DNA of 64,000 nucleotides from Prado023 sp963798745 (GTDB taxonomy: Bacteria > Actinomycetota > Actinomycetes > S36-B12 > CAIYMF01), in contig CAWCUF010000003.1 in the NCBI GenBank assembly GCA_963798745.1, positions 1 to 64,000 on the forward strand, given 5' to 3'. The position numbers and the translations under genes are program-made. Shown here piece after piece: positions 43,688 to 51,459 of the stretch. The notes beneath the pieces were generated by a model. It did not search any database. It saw only the letters and a list, made by a program, of their open reading frames with translations, and was not told the DNA's origin. Within the stretch, counting starts at the first letter, position 1. The number at the start of each line of letters is the position of its first letter.

Positions 43688-45112
43688 ATGGGGCATGAGG
43701 TCGACGCGGTCGTGGTCGGGTCCGGGCCGAACGGGTTGTTCGCCGCGGTCGCCCTCGCCGAGGTGGGCTGGCGGGTGCTGGTCCTGGAGGCGGCGTCCCA
43801 GCCCGGTGGCGGGTTGCGCACCGAGGAGGTGACGCTTCCGGGGTTCCGCCACGACATCTGCTCCACCGCGCACCCGCTGGCCACCGCCTCGCCAGCGTTC
43901 GCCGAGGTGAACCTGACCGGTGTGGGTCTCGCGTTCGCGCATGCCGAGATCCCGATCGCCCATCCCCTGGCCCCCGGTCGCTCGGCGCTGCTGCACCGCG
44001 ACGTCGCCCGAACAGCAGCCAACCTCGGGGTCGACAGGAGTCGCTGGCAGCGGTTGATGGGGCCGATGGCGGCCAACGCCGATCGGATGGTGGCCGGAGT
44101 GCTGGACCCCACCGCGCTGCCGCCCCGGGAGCCGTTGTGGACCGCGGCCTTCGGGGCCACCGGGCTGTGGCCGACCACCTGGGTCGACCGGATGGTGCTG
44201 CGTGACGAACGCTCCCGGGCACTGCTCGCGGGGTCCGCAGCGCATTCGGTGCTCGAGCTGTCCGCGCCGATGACGACCGGTGTCGGGATGCTGCTGCTGG
44301 CCCTCGGGCACGCCGGCGGGTGGCCTTTCGCTGTCGGCGGGTCGCAGTCGATCGCGGACGCGCTCATCACCCGCCTGGCGTCCCTCGGCGGGGAGGTCCG
44401 GTGCAACCATCGGGTCCGGTCGATGGCCGACGTGCCCGCGGCGCGGGCGGTGCTCTTCGACCTCACACCACGCCAGGTCCTGGCCATTGCTGGTGACCGG
44501 TTCCCGGCCAAGTACCGCCGGCGGTTGGAGCGTTGGCGATACGGATCGGGGTCGTTCAAGGTCGACTGGGCCCTCGACGGACCGGTCCCCTGGTCCGACC
44601 CGGCCCTGGCCGGCGCCGGGATCCTGCACATCGGGGGCCCGGCCGCGGAGGTCATCGACGCCGAGCGCGCCGTCGCCCGGGGACGCGTACCGCATCGCCC
44701 GTTCGTCCTGTTCGCCCAGGCCACCGTCGCCGACCCCACCCGGGCACCGGCGGGCATGCACACCGGCTGGGGCTACTGCCACGTCCCCCACGGCAGCGAC
44801 GTCGACATGACCGCGGCGATCGAGGGCCAGGTGGAACGCTTCGCCCCCGGCTTCCGCGACCGCATCCTCGCCCGGCACTCCATGGGGCCGGCTGCCCTCG
44901 AGGCGCACAACGCCAACGAGGTCGGCGGAGACATCGGCGGCGGCACCGCGGACTGGCGCCAGCTCGCCGCCCGCCCGGTCCTGTCGCTGTCCCCGTGGGC
45001 AACACCCGACCCACAGCTGTTCCTGTGCTCGTCGTCCACACTGCCCGGAGGAGGAGTGCACGGCATGTGCGGAAGGAACGCCGCACGCACCGTGCTCGCC
45101 AGGCTGGGCTGA
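43688..45112 (+). CDS. phytoene dehydrogenase-like FAD-dependent oxidoreductase
   Basis: 474 residues. The N-terminal FAD motif is VVVGSGPNGLFAAVALAE with VLVLEAASQPGGGLRTEE, and the C-terminal end FLCSSSTLPGGGVHGMCGRN is the CrtI/RPE65-like NAD(P)/FAD signature. Members desaturate or isomerise carotenoids or reduce retinol-like compounds; no carotenoid genes are near. GGAGGTGGAGGT precedes ATG 43688. The 3' end lies against a truncated SDR gene. Confidence 0.9.
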   Translation: MGHEVDAVVVGSGPNGLFAAVALAEVGWRVLVLEAASQPGGGLRTEEVTLPGFRHDICSTAHPLATASPAFAEVNLTGVGLAFAHAEIPIAHPLAPGRSALLHRDVARTAANLGVDRSRWQRLMGPMAANADRMVAGVLDPTALPPREPLWTAAFGATGLWPTTWVDRMVLRDERSRALLAGSAAHSVLELSAPMTTGVGMLLLALGHAGGWPFAVGGSQSIADALITRLASLGGEVRCNHRVRSMADVPAARAVLFDLTPRQVLAIAGDRFPAKYRRRLERWRYGSGSFKVDWALDGPVPWSDPALAGAGILHIGGPAAEVIDAERAVARGRVPHRPFVLFAQATVADPTRAPAGMHTGWGYCHVPHGSDVDMTAAIEGQVERFAPGFRDRILARHSMGPAALEAHNANEVGGDIGGGTADWRQLAARPVLSLSPWATPDPQLFLCSSSTLPGGGVHGMCGRNAARTVLARLG

Positions 45113-45119
45113 GAGCTCA

Positions 45120-45490
45120 GCGCCCCGGCAACCGCAGAGCAGGGCGCTGCTGGCGAACACGAGGTGCGCCACACCTGCGTCCGCCGCCGCCCGGGCAAGC
45201 AGGGTGGTGCCCTCCACCAGTGTCGGTGCAGGGCGTTCGTAGCGCTCGAACGTGGCCCGTCCGCCGAGGTGGATGACGGTGTCGATGCCGCGGACGGCCC
45301 GGGCGACCGCCTCGGGGTTCTGCAGGTCTCCGTAGACCGGCTCGATGTCCCGGGCGCGCAGCAACGAGGCCCTACTCGGACGCCGCACCAGCACGCGGGG
45401 AGTCGCACCGTCATCGACCAGAAGACGCACGACCTCAAGGCCGATGACACCCGCCCCACCGGTCACCAGGATCCGGTGCATACCCCCCAT
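45120..45490 (-). pseudogene. NAD-dependent epimerase/SDR, N-terminal fragment, copy A
   Basis: From ATG 45490 or 45481 the minus strand reads RILVTGGAGVIGLEVVRLLV, VRRPSRASLLRARDIEPVYG, AVRGIDTVIHLGG and VAHLVFASSALLCG. It then runs into sequence antisense to the oxidoreductase gene. About 120 residues of an expected 290-330 remain, without the catalytic YxxxK. A second truncated copy lies at 54,530-54,705, and similarity extends about 100 bases upstream of both starts. Confidence 0.75.
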
Positions 45491-45658
45491 CGTGGACCGA
45501 CCTGGCCGGATCGGCCCGGCGAGGGTCCCCTCCCGAGGACCGCGGCCACAACGGCCGGCCCGAATCGGGGCAAGATGGCTTCCCGGGATTCCGAGCAGCA
45601 TCCAGAGGCACGGAACTGCCCGTGGCTCGCTAGCGTGCGGTTCACCGGAGGCGAGTGA

Positions 45659-46480
45659 ATGACGACTGAACCAGCGCGGGCCAGCGCGGAGTGGCTGCGG
45701 CTACGTGAGCCGGCCGACGCGGCGGCCCGAGCGCCCGAGCTCGTTGACGAGCTCCGATCCATCTTGCCGACTGGCGAGGGCGCGGTCATTCATGACCTCG
45801 GTTGTGGCTCTGGCTCGATGGCCCGCTGGCTGGCGGCACAGCTGCCCGCACCCCAGCACTGGGTCATGTATGACCGCGATGACGATCTGCTCGCCCTCGC
45901 CGCCGCTGACCCGCCGCCCAGCTCCGATGGCACGCCGGTCTCCATCGAGACCCGTAGGCGCGACGTCACCCGGCTGGGACCGGGGGAGTTGGCGGGGGCG
46001 ACGCTCATCACTGCCTCCGCGCTGCTGGACATGATGACTGCCGAGGAGCTCGATCGACTCGTCGTGGCCAGCGCCGGACGCGGCTGCCCGGTGCTGATCG
46101 CCCTCAGCGTCACAGGTCAGGTCGAGATCTCCCCGCCAGACCCCTTGGACCGGTTCATCGGGGAGGCGTTCAACGCCCACCAGCGACGCGTCACCGGAGC
46201 CGGCAGGCTGCTCGGCCCCGGCGCTGTCAGCGTCGCGGTGGACGGATTCACGCGACGGGGCCTCAACGTCCTGGTCAAGCCCAGTCCATGGCGACTCGGC
46301 CCCGATCAGGCGGAGCTCGCCGCTGAGTGGTTCACCGGTTGGGTGGCCGCAGCCTGCGAGCAGCGACCCGAGCTGCGCGTGGATGTTCCCTCATACGCAC
46401 GGCGGCGCCTGGCTCAAGCGGCCTCGGGCCTGTTGTCGGTCACCGTGGCGCACCAGGATCTGCTGGCCAGACCGATGTGA
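45659..46480 (+). CDS. class I SAM-dependent methyltransferase of the pterin-like cluster
   Basis: 273 residues. Motif I is VIHDLGCGSGSMARWLAAQL, with YDRDDDLLALAA as the acidic loop and LITASALLDMMTAEELDRLV after it. GGAGGCG lies nine bases before ATG 45659. It is convergent with the GTP cyclohydrolase II gene, 19 bases apart. Methyltransferases accompany comparable gene sets in other actinobacteria as I recall, so a tailoring role in the same pathway is likely but inferred. Confidence 0.82.
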   Translation: MTTEPARASAEWLRLREPADAAARAPELVDELRSILPTGEGAVIHDLGCGSGSMARWLAAQLPAPQHWVMYDRDDDLLALAAADPPPSSDGTPVSIETRRRDVTRLGPGELAGATLITASALLDMMTAEELDRLVVASAGRGCPVLIALSVTGQVEISPPDPLDRFIGEAFNAHQRRVTGAGRLLGPGAVSVAVDGFTRRGLNVLVKPSPWRLGPDQAELAAEWFTGWVAAACEQRPELRVDVPSYARRRLAQAASGLLSVTVAHQDLLARPM

Positions 46481-46499
46481 CCACCGGCTGGGTTGGGGC

Positions 46500-47168
46500 T
46501 CACGCCCCGGCGTCGAGTTCCTCGATGCCCGGGAGGTCGAGCGTGTGCGCACCTCGACGGGCCTTGGTGGCCAGGTAGCGAGCGTTGGTTGCGTTGAGGT
46601 GCACTGCGGTTGGCACGCGTTCGACGACTGTCACCCCGAACTTCTGCAACTGGACCGCCTTGTCCGGGTTGTTGCTCAAGAGGGCAACCCGGTCAACGCC
46701 CAGGGCACGCAGCATCTGGGCTGCGACCGTGTAGTTGCGCCCGTCCTCGCTGTAGCCCAGAGCGAGGTTGGCCTCGTAGGTGTCCAGACCGGCATCCTGG
46801 AGCGCGTAGGCGTCGAGCTTGGCGTAGAGACCGATGCCGCGGCCCTCCTGGCGCAGGTAGAGCAGGAGCCCGCCGGCTGCGCTGATACGCCTGACCGCCT
46901 CGAGCAACTGCGGCCCGCAGTCGCACCGCTGACTGCCGAGGATGTCCCCCGTCAGGCACTCGCTGTGGATGCGCACCAGGGGCAGGCCCGCGGGGACGGC
47001 AGTCGGTGTCGCTGCCCGAGCACCGAGGCCGAGAGCGAGGTGCTCGCCCCCGTCCGCGAGCCCGTCGAACGTGTAGACCCGGACGGTCGTACTGAACCCG
47101 TCGGCGAGCCGCAGAGGCAGCAGGAGCTGGGTGCGGATCGTGGCCACGGGCGGCTGCGTCCTGCTCAC
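46500..47168 (-). CDS. ribA: GTP cyclohydrolase II
   Basis: 222 residues. The zinc ligands Cys71, Cys82 and Cys84 are in HSECLTGDILGSQRCDCG, with RQEGRGIGLYAKLDAY at 106-121 and LLSNNPDKAVQL near the end. It opens GTP to 2,5-diamino-6-ribosylamino-4(3H)-pyrimidinone 5'-phosphate, formate and pyrophosphate. It lacks the RibB half found in housekeeping actinobacterial RibBA, so it is a pathway-specific copy. ATG 47168 overlaps the stop of the RibD-like reductase gene. Last gene of the minus-strand operon. Confidence 0.93.
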   Translation of the reverse strand: MSRTQPPVATIRTQLLLPLRLADGFSTTVRVYTFDGLADGGEHLALGLGARAATPTAVPAGLPLVRIHSECLTGDILGSQRCDCGPQLLEAVRRISAAGGLLLYLRQEGRGIGLYAKLDAYALQDAGLDTYEANLALGYSEDGRNYTVAAQMLRALGVDRVALLSNNPDKAVQLQKFGVTVVERVPTAVHLNATNARYLATKARRGAHTLDLPGIEELDAGA

Positions 47169-47863
47169 AGCATGTCCTGATCGAAACGGTCGGACAGCGC
47201 ATAGCGCAGGAGCACGACGTCACCGATCCGGCGAACCTCGGCCAGGCTGGCACGGCGGTCGGGGCTCCAGGGGAAGCGGCCTTCGCTGACGAAGCGCGTC
47301 GCCCGGGAGTCGCCCACGAAGAAGGGCGCGACGACCAGCTGGATCTCGTCCGCGAGGCCGGCGGTGAGGAACTGGGTGAGGACCTGCCCGCCCCCTTCGA
47401 CCATCAGCCGCCGCAGGCCGCGCTCGTGCAGGTCCTCGCTGAGCCAGCACATGTCCACCGTGCGACCACCGTCGACAACCGTGGAGACCGCCCCGAGTCG
47501 GCCACGTGCTTCGACCACGATGTCACTGGGGCAGTAGACCAGCTTCTGCGTGTCCCCGGTGGCGAAGAAGTCCGCTCGCGGGTCGAGTCGGCCACCTGCG
47601 GTGATGGTCACCTTGATCGGGGTCGGCGGCAGCCCGCTCGCGGTGCGCTCGGCGCGCCGCGACTGGGCCCGCACCAGCAGCCGCGGGTTGTCGTTGCGGA
47701 CGGTGGCCGCTCCCACGAGGATCGCGTCGTTGTCCGCCCGCACGGCATCGACCCGGTCGAAGTCGGCCTCGTTCGACAGCATCAGCCTCTCCTGGGTGCC
47801 GTTGTCGAGGTAGCCGTCGATCGAGACACCGCAGCTGAGCAGCGTGTAGGGCCGGTCAGGCAT
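47165..47863 (-). CDS. RibD C-terminal-type (dihydrofolate reductase family) reductase
   Basis: 232 residues from ATG 47863. YTLLSCGVSIDGYLDNG, ADNDAILVGAATVRNDNPRL, LMVEGGGQVLTQFLTAGLAD and ELQLVVAPFF-like LADEIQLVVAPFFVG follow the RibD_C fold. It should reduce the ribosyl side chain of the cyclohydrolase product with NADPH. There is no deaminase domain. It overlaps GTP cyclohydrolase II on one side and the membrane gene (by eight bases) on the other. Confidence 0.9.
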   Translation of the reverse strand: MPDRPYTLLSCGVSIDGYLDNGTQERLMLSNEADFDRVDAVRADNDAILVGAATVRNDNPRLLVRAQSRRAERTASGLPPTPIKVTITAGGRLDPRADFFATGDTQKLVYCPSDIVVEARGRLGAVSTVVDGGRTVDMCWLSEDLHERGLRRLMVEGGGQVLTQFLTAGLADEIQLVVAPFFVGDSRATRFVSEGRFPWSPDRRASLAEVRRIGDVVLLRYALSDRFDQDML

Positions 47864-48824
47864 GTGCGACACCCCCAACTCGCTGCGCGGGCGCCTCGGC
47901 GCGTTCGCGGGCACCCCCTCGGGCTGGCCCCCGGATCGCACTGCGTGAGTTCCCCCACCGATCGGCCAGGAGGAGGACGGCTCCGGGCAGGGTGGCGAAG
48001 AGCACGAGCACGCCGTAGACCACCGCGACGGTGACGCCCGCGGCAGCGCCCAGCCCGATCGTGCCGAACGCCCACGCCGACGCACCCTCGCGCGGGCCCC
48101 AGCCCGCGATGCTGGTCGGGACCGCCGCGCCCAGGAGCACGACGAGCGCCAGGGGCAGGAGCTGACCCGCCGGCACGGCCGTCCCGGACGTACGCACCGC
48201 CACCGCGAACACGACCACGTGGCCCAGCAGGGCGGCGATGGAGGCGAGCACGATACGCGGCCCGGCCCGCCTGGTCAGGACTGCGTCGCGCAGATCGGTG
48301 GTGATGCCACGCGTGATTCTGGCGGCCAGGTGCGGTGGGTCAAGGGCTCGCCCGCCGCGGGCGCTGTCTGTCCGGGTGGCCCGCTTGCTGCGCAGACTTC
48401 CCACAAGGAGCCCGACGCCGATCACGGCGATGACCATGCTGCTGACTGCCATGTGCGCCGGGACCGCAGGCCGGGCGATGAGAAGCAGAACGGCCACCGT
48501 CGCCACGATCTGAACCGCCTGCCCGGACCCACGCTCCCATGCGACGGACCGCAGGCTACGCCCCATGTCGTTCACGTCCCGGCCGTGCCGTACGCCGCGG
48601 TTCACGTCGCCCAGCACCCCTCCCGGAAGCGCGGAGTTGAGGAACTGGGACCGGTAGTAGGCGCCCACCGCCGGGCGCACAGGAATGTCGACGCCGAGCC
48701 CGGCCGCGACCACGCTCCACCGCCACGCACAGCACAACGTGGTCAGCGAGGTGATCGCGAGGGCGGCAACAAGCGCGCCGGGCGTGGTCAGCCTGAACCC
48801 GTCCACGAACGGGCCAGCCCCCAC
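47856..48824 (-). CDS. lysylphosphatidylglycerol synthase TM-region-type membrane protein
   Basis: At least 322 residues with seven or eight hydrophobic segments and the family phrase RSQFLNSALPGGVLGDVNRG. LPG-synthase-type flippase domains move lipids or lipid-linked sugars across the membrane. GTG 48824 is the first ordinary start, but a further membrane helix (LAGGAAILLVLIWRVGAG) lies in frame upstream. GGAGG sits seven bases before ATC 48896, so the true start may be that unusual codon. Partner genes suggest transport of the pathway's lipid or sugar product. Confidence 0.8.
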   Translation of the reverse strand: MGAGPFVDGFRLTTPGALVAALAITSLTTLCCAWRWSVVAAGLGVDIPVRPAVGAYYRSQFLNSALPGGVLGDVNRGVRHGRDVNDMGRSLRSVAWERGSGQAVQIVATVAVLLLIARPAVPAHMAVSSMVIAVIGVGLLVGSLRSKRATRTDSARGGRALDPPHLAARITRGITTDLRDAVLTRRAGPRIVLASIAALLGHVVVFAVAVRTSGTAVPAGQLLPLALVVLLGAAVPTSIAGWGPREGASAWAFGTIGLGAAAGVTVAVVYGVLVLFATLPGAVLLLADRWGNSRSAIRGPARGGARERAEAPAQRVGGVAHA

Positions 48825-48926
48825 CCGCCAGATGAGGACGAGGAGGATCGCCGCGCCGCCGGCCAGGCGGGCCCAGTTCCCGATACGTGAGCTGATGGCA
48901 GTGCCTCCGATCCTGTGGCGCTTGGG

Positions 48927-50000
48927 TCACACCGACAAACGTGGGGTGTCCGCGGATGGGTGATTCTCCCCTGCAATCTCGCTCAACACAACGGACAGCC
49001 GGCGCGAGGTCCGCGACCAGTCGACGAGTGTCTGGCGCCGGGAACGGGCTGCGGCGCGCAGCCGTCCCCGCACCCGGGGGTCGGTCAACCAGTCCCGCAC
49101 AGCGAGGGCGAAGGCGTGCGGGTCCTCCGGTGGTACCAGCACGCCCGGTCGGCTGCCATCGGCCGCGCGACCGACCGCCTCACGCACGCCGCCGACGTCG
49201 GTCGCGATGACCGGTAGACCTCGGGCGAGCGCCTCGGTCACGACCATGCCGTAGGTCTCCGCTCGCGAGGCCAGCAGGAGAACGTCCGCCTCGGCGTAGG
49301 CAACTCCCAGGTCCGCGCCCGTGAGCGCTCCGGCGAAAGACACCCGATCGCTGAGACGTCGGTCGTCGGTGCTTCGGCGCACCTTCTCGACGAACGCAGC
49401 ATCGACGTCCAACGCTCCAACAAGGACGCAACCCCAGGCGACATCGTCTACGGTGGCCAGTGCGTCGAGCAGGAGGTCGTGTCCCTTGATCGGAGTCACG
49501 GCACCGACGCAGAGCAGTCGTCCACCAGCTGGCGTTCCTTCCACCAGCTCGGCCGGATCGGCCCCGGGTGCCACCACGTGCACGCGACCCGGTGGGAGCC
49601 CGTAGTTGTCGCTGAGCCACCGCCTGGTCCACTGGCTGGTGGCCACGATTGCCCTCGCCGCTGACAGCGCGCCGATCTCTTTCGGCTCGTCCCTGGGCAT
49701 GTGCACGAGTACCACGAGACGCAGCCTGCTGGCCTGCGACTGCAGCACCTCGGGCACCACGGAGGCAACGAGGCCGTCGATCAGCACCACCGCGTCATCG
49801 GGCATCTGGGCCAGTGCCGCAGCGATGCCTGCGCGGGTGGCCCCGTCGGCATTCGGCCACCGACCGGGCGCGGCATGCTCGTGTACCGACCAGCCGAGTG
49901 CGCCGAGCCCGTCGCAGACCCGGCGGTCGTACAAGTTGCCACCGCTGGGCCGTCGAGGATCGTCGATCCCGTCCGGGACCACGACGTGCACTTGGTTCAC
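48927..50000 (-). CDS. GT4-family glycosyltransferase
   Basis: 357 residues. The N-terminal acceptor domain has SGGNLYDRRVCDGLGALGW. The C-terminal GT-B donor domain has LCVGAVTPIKGHDLLLDAL, and EADVLLLASRAETYGMVVTE with the E-x7-E acid pair of retaining GT4 enzymes. It transfers a sugar from a nucleotide donor. GTG 50000 overlaps the stop of the PTPS-like gene. It would glycosylate the pathway intermediate or a lipid carrier. Confidence 0.92.
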   Translation of the reverse strand: MNQVHVVVPDGIDDPRRPSGGNLYDRRVCDGLGALGWSVHEHAAPGRWPNADGATRAGIAAALAQMPDDAVVLIDGLVASVVPEVLQSQASRLRLVVLVHMPRDEPKEIGALSAARAIVATSQWTRRWLSDNYGLPPGRVHVVAPGADPAELVEGTPAGGRLLCVGAVTPIKGHDLLLDALATVDDVAWGCVLVGALDVDAAFVEKVRRSTDDRRLSDRVSFAGALTGADLGVAYAEADVLLLASRAETYGMVVTEALARGLPVIATDVGGVREAVGRAADGSRPGVLVPPEDPHAFALAVRDWLTDPRVRGRLRAAARSRRQTLVDWSRTSRRLSVVLSEIAGENHPSADTPRLSV

Positions 50001-50395
50001 AGCACCCTGTCGTAGCTCGCCCAGGCGATGTGTGATTCGCGGAGAGTCACCCCGATCCTGGCCATGCCGCGCGCAGACTGCCCGAGCCCGCCCGCCTCAA
50101 CACGTCCGGCCAACCGGTCTGCGATCAACCTCGCGAGGACCTCCGTGGTGGTGTTGCGGCCCGCGAGTTCGGGCACCTCGTCGAGGTTGCGGTAGCGCAG
50201 GTCCGCGAGCACGTCATGGAGCTCCTCGGTGGCCCGGCCCATGTCCACGACAACACCGTCGGAATCCAGCTCCGAGCGGGAGAAGGTCGCATCCACGATG
50301 TACGTGGCTCCGTGCAGTTGCTGTGCGGGGCCGAACACCTCGCCGCGGAGGGTGTGCGCGATCATCACGTGGTCGCGGACGGTGACGCTGTACAT
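49997..50395 (-). CDS. 6-pyruvoyl-tetrahydropterin synthase-like protein with incomplete metal site
   Basis: 132 residues, usual PTPS length. The first metal histidine is His14 in VMIAHTL and the next His28 in QQLHGATY. The canonical LHGHxY motif has Ala30 in place of its second histidine, and the catalytic cysteine of true PTPS/QueD is absent. The later part RYRNLDEVPELAGRNTTTEV matches the family NLDxxxxxNPTxE region with N-T-T. A pterin-like or dihydro-pyrimidine substrate from GTP is still likely, because it lies between the MDR dehydrogenase gene and the glycosyltransferase in the same operon. Confidence 0.82.
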   Translation of the reverse strand: MYSVTVRDHVMIAHTLRGEVFGPAQQLHGATYIVDATFSRSELDSDGVVVDMGRATEELHDVLADLRYRNLDEVPELAGRNTTTEVLARLIADRLAGRVEAGGLGQSARGMARIGVTLRESHIAWASYDRVL

Positions 50396-50399
50396 GGTC

Positions 50400-51380
50400 C
50401 TACCCTTCGTCGTAGGTCAGCGAGTGGCAGAGCGCAGGAAGCCGGCCGTCGGCCAGGCGCGTCATCACGTCGGGCATCTCCTCGAAGGGTGAGGCGCCGG
50501 TGAGCAGCGCGTCGAACGCCGGGTCTTGGAGCAGGTCAAGCGCGAGCGCGCGACGCTCTGCCGTGGTTCGCCGTCCCCGGCGCGCCACCGACACGGAACC
50601 GACCTGGCTGCCCTTGATGCCGAGTCGGCCGGAATGGAAGGTGCCACCGAGGGACAGTTGGACCGGCTGGTCGCCGTACCAGCTCAGGTCGATGACCGTC
50701 CCATCAGAGGCGAGCAGGTCCAGCGAGAGCTGCAGCCCGAGCGACGTGGAGCTGGTGTGGAACACCATGTCCTGGCCGCCGACCGCATCCTCGGGCCTGG
50801 CGAAGCTGACTCCTAGGGCGGCCGCAGTGCCCGCCCGCGTGTGGTCCACATCGACCAGTGTCACCTGCGCTCCCGGTACGCCGCCGACCAGCCGTGCGAC
50901 ACAGCACCCGACCATGCCCGCGCCCACGACCGTGACCCGGTCGCCGACCAGCGGCGCGGCATCCCACAGGGCGTTGACGGCGGTCTCGACCGTACCGCCG
51001 AGTACGGCCCGCGCGGGTGGGACCCCGTCAGGTACCAGGGTCAGGGCCTCGACCGGCACGACGTAGGCGGTCTGGTGGGGGTAGAGGCAGAAGACGGTGC
51101 GCCCTCGGAGGTCGTCGGGACCTTCCTCCACGATGCCGACGTTGAGGTAGCCGTACTTCACCGGGCCCGGGAAGTTGCCCTCCTGGAACGGCGCCCGCAT
51201 CACGTCGTACTGGCTCTTCGGGACACCGCCACGGAACACCAGTGACTCAGTGCCGCGGCTCACGCCGGACCGCAGCGTGCGCACGAGCACCTCGTCCGGT
51301 CCTGGCGCCGGCAACTGGACGGTCCGGATCTCGCCGTGGCCGGGTTCGCGGATCCAGAAGGCGCGTGCTTCGTTCGGCAC
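50400..51380 (-). CDS. zinc-type alcohol dehydrogenase (MDR) family protein
   Basis: 326 residues from GTG 51380, preceded by CAGGAGGG. The N-terminal GroES-like fold has SGVSRGTESLVFRGG and KYGYLNVGIVEEGPDDLRGR; the Rossmann part is TVVGAGMVGCCVARLVGGVP with VTLVDVDHTRAG. The zinc-site Cys/His set is not complete, so it may be a zinc-free reductase. First gene of the six-gene minus-strand operon, four bases before the PTPS-like gene and divergent from the CDP-alcohol transferase gene. Confidence 0.88.
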   Translation of the reverse strand: MPNEARAFWIREPGHGEIRTVQLPAPGPDEVLVRTLRSGVSRGTESLVFRGGVPKSQYDVMRAPFQEGNFPGPVKYGYLNVGIVEEGPDDLRGRTVFCLYPHQTAYVVPVEALTLVPDGVPPARAVLGGTVETAVNALWDAAPLVGDRVTVVGAGMVGCCVARLVGGVPGAQVTLVDVDHTRAGTAAALGVSFARPEDAVGGQDMVFHTSSTSLGLQLSLDLLASDGTVIDLSWYGDQPVQLSLGGTFHSGRLGIKGSQVGSVSVARRGRRTTAERRALALDLLQDPAFDALLTGASPFEEMPDVMTRLADGRLPALCHSLTYDEG

Positions 51381-51459
51381 CCAAACCCTCCTGTCCGCCC
51401 GGCCGAACCGGAGCGTCGCACCTACTGTATGGCTGTTCGACCGGAGATGCGGAGGCACA

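Noticed and set aside
42307..45601. very long minus-strand frames opposite the phytoene dehydrogenase-like gene
   Set aside because: The plus strand has complete FAD motifs; only the small SDR piece at 45,120-45,490 is real on the minus strand.
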